64,000 bases of DNA from Fervidobacterium pennivorans (GTDB taxonomy: Bacteria > Thermotogota > Thermotogae > Thermotogales > Fervidobacteriaceae): contig NZ_CP011393.1 of assembly GCF_001644665.1 (NCBI RefSeq), forward strand, positions 62,001 to 126,000, given 5' to 3'. The notes below the pieces were generated by a model, which was not told where the DNA came from, ran no database searches, and saw only the letters and a list, made by a program, of their open reading frames with translations. The position numbers were made by a program, and so were the translations under genes. This document shows positions 55,600 through 63,179 of this stretch, in pieces. Each line of letters opens with the position of its first letter. The first letter of the stretch is position 1.

Positions 55600-56652
55600 A
55601 TGTTGACTGTTCGTGAAGCGAAGTATCTGTCAAGGAAAATAATGGAAGCAGGCGAAATTCCCCTGTTAATTGGTCATTTTGGCGTGGGAAAAACAGACAT
55701 AGCACGTGAAATTGCCCAGGAGACCGGAAGAAAATTAGTCATACTCGTTCTTTCCCAAATGGAACCAGGTGACTTAATAGGTCTACCTGCGAGGGATGAA
55801 AATAAGACAAGCTTTCTGGCTCCCGATTGGTGGCCAGAAGATGGGAATACGATTATTCTCTTGGATGAAATAAACCGAGCTCACAGAAGTATTAGAAACG
55901 CTATAATGCAACTTCTTGTGGATAAAAGAATACATAACCACATTCTTCCAGAAGGCACATGGATAATGGCTTCCATGAACCCACCAGACGAAAACTACGA
56001 CCAAGTCGAACTTATCACTGACCCTGCCTTTCTGAGCAGATTTTTCATCCTTGAGATTCACCCAGACCCAAAAGAATGGGTTGAATGGGCACGGAAAAAT
56101 CAAATAGAAGAAGAAGTGATAGAATTCATATCCAAATATCCAGAATTTCTCTCCGTTCACGAAAGTGTTTCTCTTAAGGCTTCTATCAAACCCAGCCCAA
56201 GAAGTTGGCATAAATTAAGCAGAGTCTTATCACTCATGTCTGAAGATGACAAAAAAGAATACTTGTATATTCTTGCAAGCGGTATTGTAGGACCAGAAGC
56301 TGCAAAAGTGTTTATAGACAAATCACTCGCAGGGAAAATACATAGTCCTTCTGAGATACTACTGGAAGGGAATATCCCGACATCCTTAGATATCCACCAG
56401 GCAAACGGACTTCTGATTAGGTTAATCGATTATTTAACAAATGTTGACGATAAAGAACTCGAGAAGCTTTCAAACCAAGTACAAACTATTGCCCAAAATC
56501 TTTTAAAACTTTCGAATGTCGTGCCCAAGGATTCTTTTGAAGCGTTCATACGAATGTTGGTCAACCTCTCAAACTTACCAGGTCTAAAAGGGGAATTTTC
56601 AGACAAGTTGCTCAGAAAATTGATAAGTGAAGTGACTGAAGAAAATAAATGA
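55600..56652 (+). CDS. MoxR-family AAA+ ATPase
   Basis: 350 aa from the ATG at 55600, after AAGGTGA; an upstream extension would overlap scpB without homology. Walker A GHFGVGKT (25-32), Walker B IILLDEINRAH, sensor 1 MASMNPP, and an arginine finger region DPAFLSRFF. MoxR ATPases act as chaperones, usually with a VWA-domain partner next door; none is adjacent here. It lies 25 bases after scpB and closes the operon. Confidence 0.87.
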   Translation: MLTVREAKYLSRKIMEAGEIPLLIGHFGVGKTDIAREIAQETGRKLVILVLSQMEPGDLIGLPARDENKTSFLAPDWWPEDGNTIILLDEINRAHRSIRNAIMQLLVDKRIHNHILPEGTWIMASMNPPDENYDQVELITDPAFLSRFFILEIHPDPKEWVEWARKNQIEEEVIEFISKYPEFLSVHESVSLKASIKPSPRSWHKLSRVLSLMSEDDKKEYLYILASGIVGPEAAKVFIDKSLAGKIHSPSEILLEGNIPTSLDIHQANGLLIRLIDYLTNVDDKELEKLSNQVQTIAQNLLKLSNVVPKDSFEAFIRMLVNLSNLPGLKGEFSDKLLRKLISEVTEENK

Positions 56653-56739
56653 ATCTTTCATTTGTCAAAGAGCAAAAATGTGCATTAGGATAAACAAAAC
56701 GTAATTTTAACTAAAATTTAAACCAAAAATCCCATTCTG

Positions 56740-56748
56740 TGGTATGAT
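56740..56748 (+). promoter_or_regulatory. Extended -10 promoter of the DUF1292 gene
   Basis: TGGTATGAT, 41 bases upstream of the ATG at 56790. No clear -35. Confidence 0.55.
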
Positions 56749-56789
56749 ATTACTTGTATTTTTATCTTTTTAAGGAAGGAGAGATTAAC

Positions 56790-57155
56790 ATGTTTGACCA
56801 CGAACACAACCATCACCACCATGATCACGAACATGAACACCATGACCACATCGATGCATTTACTCTTATGGACGAGGAAGGAAATGAACACCATTTCGTT
56901 CTTCTCGGAGAAGTTGAAAACAAGGGAAAGACATACTGGGTATGTGAAGAAATCTTCGTAGAAAATGATGAAGTTTCCGAATTTGGAGATACATACCTTT
57001 TCGTCAAGACAGAAGATGAAGATGGTAACGTCTTCCTTGACTCAATTGAGAGTGAAGAAGAATTCAACGAAGTAGCAAAAATATGGGAAGAGATGATGGG
57101 CGGAGAAGACTTCTTCGTAGACTTAGACGAAGAAGACGAAGATGAAGAAGAGTAA
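56790..57155 (+). CDS. DUF1292-like protein with His-rich N-terminus and acidic tail
   Basis: 121 aa from the ATG at 56790, after AAGGAAGGAGAG. Residues 1-28 are nearly all His, Asp, Glu and Asn (a likely metal-binding arm). Residues about 30-100 match the DUF1292/UPF0473 pattern (FTLMDEEGNEHHFVLLGEVE...GKTYWVCEE, then FVKTEDEDGNVFLDSIESEEEF). The last 18 residues are almost all Asp/Glu. Family function unknown; it may store or buffer metal ions. Own promoter. Confidence 0.78.
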   Translation: MFDHEHNHHHHDHEHEHHDHIDAFTLMDEEGNEHHFVLLGEVENKGKTYWVCEEIFVENDEVSEFGDTYLFVKTEDEDGNVFLDSIESEEEFNEVAKIWEEMMGGEDFFVDLDEEDEDEEE

Positions 57156-57181
57156 TATTTTCAAAATCGCATTGCGCAGTC

Positions 57182-57210
57182 TTGACCATTTCAGGAGTAT
57201 TTGGTAAAAT
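57182..57210 (+). promoter_or_regulatory. Promoter of tRNA-Thr
   Basis: TTGACC, exactly 17 bases, TAAAAT (preceded by TGG), ending 33 bases before the tRNA. Confidence 0.82.
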
Positions 57211-57243
57211 AAACATCGGTCTAGCGCCCAAAGTTTACCTGGT

Positions 57244-57320
57244 GCAGGCGTAGCTTCAAGCGGTGGAGCGCCTCCTTGGTAAGGAGGAGGGTGTGGGTTC
57301 GAGTCCCACCGCCTGCTCCA
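57244..57320 (+). tRNA. tRNA-Thr (anticodon GGT)
   Basis: Full cloverleaf of 77 nt. Acceptor stem GCAGGCG / CGCCTGC, D stem GCTT / GAGC, anticodon stem CCTCC / GGAGG around loop TTGGTAA with anticodon GGT at 57278-57280 (reads ACC and ACU), T stem GTGGG / CCCAC with loop TTCGAGT, discriminator T, and an encoded CCA. Monocistronic. Confidence 0.97.
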
Positions 57321-57339
57321 AAATAATGAAAAGTTGCGA

Positions 57340-57380
57340 AAGAGGGTACAAAAATGAACTGTACCCTCTTTTGTTTTTGT
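57340..57380 (+). terminator. Terminator after tRNA-Thr
   Basis: AAGAGGGTACA / TGTACCCTCTT, 11-bp stem, nine-base loop, then TTTGTTTTTGT. Confidence 0.92.
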
Positions 57381-57428
57381 AAACTTCGAAAAACACACTT
57401 AATCAATTTCCTTTAATTTCATGTACCG

Positions 57429-57457
57429 TTCAAATAGGCAGATATACGTAGTATAAT
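57429..57457 (+). promoter_or_regulatory. Probable promoter of the phosphate transporter gene
   Basis: TTCAAA, 17 bases, perfect TATAAT, leaving an ~80-base leader before the TTG start. No riboswitch fold recognised in the leader. Confidence 0.58.
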
Positions 57458-57539
57458 ATTTCGCTACCGTGCGTTATATTCTCCAGTACTGCGATGACAT
57501 CTACACAAACAACATGATACATCCTGATAGGGGAGGCGT

Positions 57540-58490
57540 TTGCAGACTGTGTTCTTATTTGATATTTTAATCTTCTTACCTTCGATATTTCTCGGCATAA
57601 TAATGGGTGGAAACGACGCAGGAAACACGTTAGGTGTTACTGTTGGAAATGGAATTTTCAAAATGAAAAAAATGATAACTATCGCCGCTTTGGTAGTTAT
57701 CATTGGCGCTTTACTGGGGGGCAGACCTGGACTTAAAGTATCTTCTGGCATAGTAAAAGTTGATTTGCCTGGAATGGTTATAATCAACATCTCAGCGGCA
57801 ATAGTAACACTATTTTTCTTAAGAAATGGCTTACCTATTTCCATGACACAAGCGATAATAGGTGCAAATGTTGGAGTTGGTATTTTACTCAAGAACATTA
57901 ACACACAGTTACTCCTGTATATAGTCTTAGGATGGTTCTCAACACCCGTGGTTGCATTTTTACTTGGCTTCATTCTTCAAAAAGTTTTGGCAACTATGTT
58001 CAGAGGTATACGTAACTTGCAAGTTAGAACTTACATTTTGAGAATATTCCTGTGGGTTTTCACAATATATGGAGTATATTCTATGGGTGCAAACGACGTT
58101 GGAAAGATTACAGGAATACTTTATCAAAAAGGCTACAATGTATATTTGCTTTTGCTGATAGGTGGTTTGTCACTTAGTATGGGCGTCATCTTTCTTGGCA
58201 AAAAAACGATTTACACACTTGGGCGAGAACTTATAGCTCTCGACGATTTTACAGCAATGGTTACAATAGCAACGCAAGCTTTGACCGTGGGGTTATATTC
58301 TTTCATCGGGCTTCCAGTTTCACCAGCCCATGCAATAGTTGGTAGTTTAATTGGTGTAGGTTTCTCAAAGGGTACAAAGTTACAGAACCCAAAGACATTT
58401 AACAAGATACTCTTTTCATGGTTACAAGCCCCTTTATACGGTGGAATATTATCTGCATTCATGTATTCAATCTACAAACTTTTGTGGTAG
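57540..58490 (+). CDS. pit: Inorganic phosphate transporter, PiT family
   Basis: Membrane phosphate permease driven by H+ or Na+. The two inverted PiT signature repeats are present: GGNDAGNTLG (about 21-30) and GANDVGKITG (about 181-190), each in a helix-turn-helix; the second half also has LPVSPAHAIVGSLIGVGF, mirroring LPISMTQAIIGANVGVGI. About ten hydrophobic segments, 316 aa (short, lacking the large central loop of some members). TTG start after GGGGAGG. Confidence 0.9.
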   Translation: MQTVFLFDILIFLPSIFLGIIMGGNDAGNTLGVTVGNGIFKMKKMITIAALVVIIGALLGGRPGLKVSSGIVKVDLPGMVIINISAAIVTLFFLRNGLPISMTQAIIGANVGVGILLKNINTQLLLYIVLGWFSTPVVAFLLGFILQKVLATMFRGIRNLQVRTYILRIFLWVFTIYGVYSMGANDVGKITGILYQKGYNVYLLLLIGGLSLSMGVIFLGKKTIYTLGRELIALDDFTAMVTIATQALTVGLYSFIGLPVSPAHAIVGSLIGVGFSKGTKLQNPKTFNKILFSWLQAPLYGGILSAFMYSIYKLLW

Positions 58491-58537
58491 AATATATACG
58501 TAAAAAAATACAGAGCACGATGGAGGTGTAAAAAGAT

Positions 58538-59050
58538 ATGGACTTGAAAGCTTTTATCAGAGATATCCCAGACTTCCCACAAAAGGGTGTTATATTCCGT
58601 GATATAACCCCTCTCATTAAGAATCCAGATGCATTTAAGTATGCCATTGATACCATCGTAGAAGAGGTCAAGAAATACGAATTCGACTTGGTTGTTTGCC
58701 CAGAAGCACGCGGGTTTATTATCGGTGCACCTATTGCTTACCTTCTTGGCAAAGGTTTTGTCCCTGTTAGAAAACCTGGAAAATTACCATACAAAACCGT
58801 CAGTGACACATATGAACTAGAATACGGCAAGGCAGAATTGCATATTCACGAAGATGCCATTGAACCTGGTCAGAAAGTTTTGATAGTAGATGATGTTCTT
58901 GCTACCGGTGGAACTGCACTTGCACTGAAGAGACTCGTTGAAAAAGTTGGAGGAACCGTTGTTGCTAGTGCTTTCTTAATTGAACTCACGTACTTGAACC
59001 CAAGAAACCTGCTCAAAGACTTACCAATAATTGCTCCAATTAAATACTAA
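58538..59050 (+). CDS. apt: Adenine phosphoribosyltransferase
   Basis: Salvages adenine to AMP using PRPP. Seen: IRDIPDFPQKGVIFRDITPL (about 7-26, split family motif), VCPEARGFIIGAPIAY, KPGKLPYKTVS, and the PRPP loop VLIVDDVLATGGTA (about 119-132). 170 aa, normal. GGAGGTG precedes the ATG. A weak extended -10 (TGGTAGAAT) overlaps the pit stop codon. Confidence 0.95.
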   Translation: MDLKAFIRDIPDFPQKGVIFRDITPLIKNPDAFKYAIDTIVEEVKKYEFDLVVCPEARGFIIGAPIAYLLGKGFVPVRKPGKLPYKTVSDTYELEYGKAELHIHEDAIEPGQKVLIVDDVLATGGTALALKRLVEKVGGTVVASAFLIELTYLNPRNLLKDLPIIAPIKY

Positions 59051-59171
59051 GATGCTAGGGGAGGTTTTAATATACTCCATAGATACCGATAATTGAATTA
59101 GAAACTGTAACGTCAATCAAAAAAATACTGAAAACACTATTGCTGTATAGGCCTGTGTGGAGGTGTGACTC

Positions 59172-60533
59172 GTGTTAAAATTCGATTTTACGTACACACT
59201 TGCGGAGAATGTGCAGGGCGGACTTGGAACCGCAGAAATTGATTCATATTCTACGAAAGTAGAGGAATTTTTGAAAAAGCTTGATGAAAATAAGCCTGGT
59301 TTTGTCAATGCTGTGCTAACACGAAAATGGATTGACTCGGTTAACGAGTTGAGTGACTTCATATTCACTTTCGATAACTTAGTCGTTTTGGGAATCGGAG
59401 GTTCCGCACTTGGTAATATCGCAATTCAAAATGCACTCAGACCTGCAAATTGGAACTCATTGAGTGTCGATGAAAGAAATGGCTATCTAAGAATTTTTGT
59501 TGTGGACAACGTTGACCCAGATTATTTATCCTCTGTTCTCGATTGTGTTGACCCGAAGACCACCTTGTTCAACATCATCTCAAAATCCGGAACCACAGCA
59601 GAACCTATGGCAAATTACCTCATTGTGAGAGGTCTCCTTGAATCATACGGACTTGACCCAAAAGAACACCTTATCTTCACAACAGACCCAGAGAAAGGAG
59701 TCTTGAGAAGACTCGGAAGAGCAGAAGGTATCAGAATGCTTGAAATACCACCAGATGTTGGAGGAAGATTTAGCGTTTTGACACCTGTCGGATTACTTTC
59801 AGCTAAAGCTGCTGGAGTCGATATCGAAGAACTGATAATTGGAGCAAAAGATGCTTACGAAAAGACCATAAACTCTTCACTTTGGGAAAACCCAGCAGCG
59901 TTAATTGCCGTTACGCACTATCTACATTATTTGAAAAAGCGCAACATATCCGTTATGATGGCTTACTCAAATAGATTGTATTACCTTGCCGATTGGTACA
60001 GACAACTATGGGCAGAAAGCCTTGGAAAAATGTATGACAACGATGGCAATAAAGTTCACGTAGGTCAGACACCTGTAAAAGCACTTGGTGCAGTTGATCA
60101 GCACTCACAAGTCCAGCTGTATAACGAAGGACCAGATGATAAGGTCATCACGTTCCTAAGAACAGAGCAATTTGATAGAGAAATCACCATACCAAAGATA
60201 CATGAAAACGAACCTGAACTTGCCTACCTTGGTGGTAAGAAACTTTCAACGTTGCTTAACAGCGAACAGCTCGGTACACAACTTGCACTTGCTAAACATG
60301 GAAGACCTTCAATAACAATAACGTTCCCAAAAATTGACGAATACCATATTGCGCAATTCATCATGTACTACGAACTTGCAACTGTCATCGCTGGCCACTT
60401 ATTCAACATTAACCCGTACGACCAGCCTGGTGTCGAACTCGGGAAGAAAATCACGTATGCGCTCATGGGACGCCAAGGTTTTGAAGAATATAATTACTCA
60501 GACAGTGCACAGAAAAGAGTTGAGATAGAATGA
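59172..60533 (+). CDS. pgi: Glucose-6-phosphate isomerase
   Basis: Interconverts glucose-6-P and fructose-6-P. Landmarks: [11 protein letters not shown] (about 74-84), [10 protein letters not shown] (sugar-phosphate site), [19 protein letters not shown], the base-bearing [24 protein letters not shown] and a C-terminal [13 protein letters not shown] with catalytic Lys. 453 aa. GTG start after GGAGGTG. The 59051-59171 gap before it is AT-rich with no assigned signal. Ends in an ATGATGA overlap with the next small gene. Confidence 0.95.
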   Translation: MLKFDFTYTLAENVQGGLGTAEIDSYSTKVEEFLKKLDENKPGFVNAVLTRKWIDSVNELSDFIFTFDNLVVLGIGGSALGNIAIQNALRPANWNSLSVDERNGYLRIFVVDNVDPDYLSSVLDCVDPKTTLFNIISKSGTTAEPMANYLIVRGLLESYGLDPKEHLIFTTDPEKGVLRRLGRAEGIRMLEIPPDVGGRFSVLTPVGLLSAKAAGVDIEELIIGAKDAYEKTINSSLWENPAALIAVTHYLHYLKKRNISVMMAYSNRLYYLADWYRQLWAESLGKMYDNDGNKVHVGQTPVKALGAVDQHSQVQLYNEGPDDKVITFLRTEQFDREITIPKIHENEPELAYLGGKKLSTLLNSEQLGTQLALAKHGRPSITITFPKIDEYHIAQFIMYYELATVIAGHLFNINPYDQPGVELGKKITYALMGRQGFEEYNYSDSAQKRVEIE

Positions 60534-60751
60534 TGAAAGAATACGTAGAGATTCTTAAGAGCGTTTTCGATCCAATTGCTGTCTTTCTAAAGGACGAAGA
60601 ATTCATTGTCGTTGTGAAAGACGAAAGGAACTTACAACAAGCCATTGCAGAACTTTCAAACAAGATTGATGACGATATAAGCTTAGTAGTACTCAGCAAA
60701 GATGAATACGAAAAGATGAGTCAACAAGACCTGGGAGAAAGAATTATATAA
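60533..60751 (+). CDS. Small conserved-looking protein of unknown function
   Basis: 72 aa (two adjacent ATGs at 60530 and 60533; either fits). Alternating strands and helices: FDPIAVFLKDEEFIVVV, then a helix ERNLQQAIAELSNKI, then DISLVVLSKDEYEKM. The layout faintly recalls a minimal nucleotidyltransferase fold but no catalytic motif is present. It sits between pgi and coaE in a translationally coupled run, which supports it being real. Confidence 0.6.
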   Translation: MKEYVEILKSVFDPIAVFLKDEEFIVVVKDERNLQQAIAELSNKIDDDISLVVLSKDEYEKMSQQDLGERII

Positions 60752-60776
60752 GTTATACAGACGTTGGTGAATAAAC

Positions 60777-61316
60777 GTGATAATCTGCGTTACCGGTAAA
60801 ATTGCAACCGGAAAAAGTACTGTATCTCAGTTCTTTGTCAAAAAGGGTTTTGACTATATAAACGTGGATAAACTCGGACATCTTGCCTTTGAAATGAACA
60901 AAGAGCATATAAATAAAGTTTTTGGAACTTGTGATAGGAAAGAAGTTGCAAAAATCGTCTTCTCAGATGCCAAAAAACTCGCACTACTTGAAAGCATTGT
61001 GCATCCCACGATGATTGAACTTTTGAAAAACGAATTGAATTCAAGGAGAGGTAAAAATATCGTAATAGAAGCGGCAATTAAGCGCAGGTTAGGGATAGAC
61101 TGTTGTGATATCACAATCACCGTTCTCAGCGATGAAAATGTAATAAAAGAAAGACTAAAGGGAAGGTACGAAGAAGAATTAATCGAAAAAATATTGGAAA
61201 GACAGAAAGATATCGAACCAGAAGGAATTATAATAATTAACAACTCTTCAATAGAAGACCTACATGTCCAACTTGAGAAAATATACGAGCAGTTAACAAA
61301 GAAAGTGAAGGGGTAA
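60777..61316 (+). CDS. coaE: Dephospho-CoA kinase
   Basis: Last step of CoA synthesis (phosphorylation of the 3'-OH). P-loop GKIATGKST (7-15), then NVDKLGHLAF (CoA-binding Asp), the VHPTMIELL motif and an adenine-side LKGRYEEELI. 179 aa, slightly short of the usual ~200. GTG start after TTGGTGA. The last four codons and the stop form the terminator hairpin. Confidence 0.92.
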   Translation: MIICVTGKIATGKSTVSQFFVKKGFDYINVDKLGHLAFEMNKEHINKVFGTCDRKEVAKIVFSDAKKLALLESIVHPTMIELLKNELNSRRGKNIVIEAAIKRRLGIDCCDITITVLSDENVIKERLKGRYEEELIEKILERQKDIEPEGIIIINNSSIEDLHVQLEKIYEQLTKKVKG

Positions 61317-61335
61317 CCCCTTCACTTTTCTTATT
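61302..61335 (+). terminator. coaE terminator, with the stop codon as its loop
   Basis: AAAGTGAAGGGG / CCCCTTCACTTT form a 12-bp stem whose three-base loop TAA is the coaE stop codon. Followed by TCTTATTTTT. Confidence 0.92.
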
Positions 61336-61336
61336 T

Positions 61337-61708
61337 TTAATACTCACTGCTTCCATTCCCCTTTGTAAACAACAAATTAATAAAACTCCCAACAACAACT
61401 CCTATCAGCATCCACGCAATTCCAAATCCAACAGCCCCGCGCGCTAGAACTGTCAATAAGATATTGTAAGTAGCATAGCTTCTAAAATTGAAATACGAAA
61501 CTACTTGAAGAAGGAAAAAAGAAACTATCGGTGAAATAACAGATATAACAAGTAAATCCTTCAGCTTAGTATTCAACCCCAGAATAACAAACATCAGTAT
61601 TACAAAAACAACCGGATACCATCCTACAGAAAAGTTCGGAAACAACAAATAGAAGGTAGCGTATGACTCTATCAATGAAACACCCATTATGAAAAGTATC
61701 TTCTCCAT
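61337..61708 (-). CDS. Small membrane protein of unknown function
   Basis: 123 aa with four hydrophobic segments (about 3-20, 28-46, 50-70, 90-115). No motif recognised. The ribosome site (AAGGAAGGGAG) is about twelve bases from the ATG, a little far. Codon use like its neighbours. Convergent with coaE. Confidence 0.6.
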   Translation of the reverse strand: MEKILFIMGVSLIESYATFYLLFPNFSVGWYPVVFVILMFVILGLNTKLKDLLVISVISPIVSFFLLQVVSYFNFRSYATYNILLTVLARGAVGFGIAWMLIGVVVGSFINLLFTKGNGSSEY

Positions 61709-61793
61709 AATCCCAATATTCTCCCTTCCTTAGGTTTAGGTTTGATATTCTCGGTCGCCACTGTATATTTTAACATGTTTTTTTATGAAAATG

Positions 61794-61802
61794 TGTTAAA
61801 AT
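61794..61802 (+). promoter_or_regulatory. Extended -10 promoter of nadE
   Basis: TGTTAAAAT, 36 bases upstream of the TTG start. No clear -35. Confidence 0.52.
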
Positions 61803-61838
61803 ATTAATGGAAAAACCTAAAAACCGGAGGGGATACAA

Positions 61839-62705
61839 TTGACTAAATTCAATCCTTCTGCTGAGGCTGAACGGATAGTAAACTTTATCAGAAATACAAT
61901 CCAAGAATACAACTTCAAAGGTGCCGTTATTGGCGTTAGTGGTGGAGTTGATTCCGCAGTTGTGTTAGCCTTACTTGTAATGGCTTTAGAACGTGATAGA
62001 ATAAAGGCATTAATTCTTCCGGAACGCGACAGTTCAAAAACCAGTATCGAAGATGCAAAGACGGTATGTGAACATTTCAAAGTAAACTATGAAATCATTT
62101 CAATCACCCCTGTGCTTCGTGCAATGGGCGTATATAAACTGTTTCCACCTGCGCTATTTATTCCGGAAAAAATAAAAGTTGATTATGCAAAAAGAAGATG
62201 GCAAAGATACCCTGACCCGTACGTTATGGACCTTAAAAACGAAGGTGACGAACTATTCTTGAAAGGCATCGCATATTATAGAGCCAAACACAGGACAAGA
62301 ATGTGCAAGTTATATTTTGAAGCTGAAAAATTAGGATACTGTGTTGTAGGAACTACAAATAAAACAGAACTTACCCTCGGATTATACGTCAAATGGGGTG
62401 ATGATTCAGTAGATATAGAACCTATCAAGCACCTTTACAAAACACAAGTCTACGAACTTGCAAAGTATTTGGGAGTACCAGAAAAGATTATACAAAAACC
62501 ACCAACACCGGACCTTGTTCCCGGAGTAACAGATGAAGAAGCATTTGGTTTGAAATATTTTGAAATTGATGAGATTTTAATGAAATTGGCTGCCGGAGAA
62601 GAAATAAACACGGAAAAAGCAAGAAGGGTTAAGGAATTGATGAAGTTAGCAAAATATCGGGAGCTTAAATCGTTGGGAATCGAAGATGAGCAAACAGCAA
62701 GATGA
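61839..62705 (+). CDS. nadE: NAD+ synthase, ammonia-dependent type
   Basis: Amidates deamido-NAD to NAD with ATP. PP-loop SGGVDS at 34-39; GTTNKTELTLGLYVKWGDDSVDIEP is the signature block (split in the family as GTxNKxE and GD...P); TPDLVPGVTDEE closes. 288 aa with no glutaminase domain, so it uses free ammonia. There is a family-variable middle insert (about 105-150, basic). TTG start after GGAGGGG. Overlaps the next gene by 20 bases. Confidence 0.93.
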   Translation: MTKFNPSAEAERIVNFIRNTIQEYNFKGAVIGVSGGVDSAVVLALLVMALERDRIKALILPERDSSKTSIEDAKTVCEHFKVNYEIISITPVLRAMGVYKLFPPALFIPEKIKVDYAKRRWQRYPDPYVMDLKNEGDELFLKGIAYYRAKHRTRMCKLYFEAEKLGYCVVGTTNKTELTLGLYVKWGDDSVDIEPIKHLYKTQVYELAKYLGVPEKIIQKPPTPDLVPGVTDEEAFGLKYFEIDEILMKLAAGEEINTEKARRVKELMKLAKYRELKSLGIEDEQTAR

Positions 62706-63168
62706 GTTGAAATTGCTTTGTGACTTAACCGTAGTCAAACTCGGGAAAAAATTAAGAATTCTGGGTTTTGATACGGAGATAATCAAAACAGTAAACCAGC
62801 AAACAGTTAAAGAACTCCTGAGAGATACAAAACGAACTTTGGTCACAAAGTCAAAGAAGTTGGCTAACGCATGTGGCGGGATACTTATCACGAAAAACAA
62901 AACATCTGAACAACTCGAAGAACTTTTCATAATACTTAAGAATACAAATACACAACTATCGAATAATCCCGCAAGGTGTGTTTATTGCAATGAGGTCTTA
63001 GTAGACTGTCCAAAAGAAGAAGTAATCGGGAGAGTTCCCGTGTATATTTTTGAAACGCTCGAACATTTCAAACGTTGTCCAAAATGTGGAAAAGTTTACT
63101 GGCGGGGAACTCATTTGGTAAAGTGTAAGGAATTTTTTGCTTCTCGAGGGAAAGAAACTGATATGTGA
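62686..63168 (+). CDS. Mut7-C RNase domain protein with zinc ribbon
   Basis: 160 aa. N-terminal PIN-like Mut7-C domain (about 8-90: LLCDLTVVKLGKKLRILGFDT, KRTLVTKSKKLA) with conserved acidic residues, then a zinc ribbon with C-x2-C pairs (RCVYCNEVL and RCPKCGKVYWRGTH). Predicted RNA-processing nuclease. Start overlaps nadE by 20 bases. Confidence 0.87.
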   Translation: MSKQQDELKLLCDLTVVKLGKKLRILGFDTEIIKTVNQQTVKELLRDTKRTLVTKSKKLANACGGILITKNKTSEQLEELFIILKNTNTQLSNNPARCVYCNEVLVDCPKEEVIGRVPVYIFETLEHFKRCPKCGKVYWRGTHLVKCKEFFASRGKETDM

Positions 63169-63179
63169 GGTGATAATAA

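Noticed and set aside
57458-57539. Riboswitch in the leader of the phosphate transporter gene
   Set aside because: The ~80-base leader shows no stable paired core or known conserved motif.
59051-59171. Possible small gene after GGGGAGG between apt and pgi
   Set aside because: The ribosome-like site is followed by no ATG, GTG or TTG frame of useful length; the stretch is treated as non-coding.
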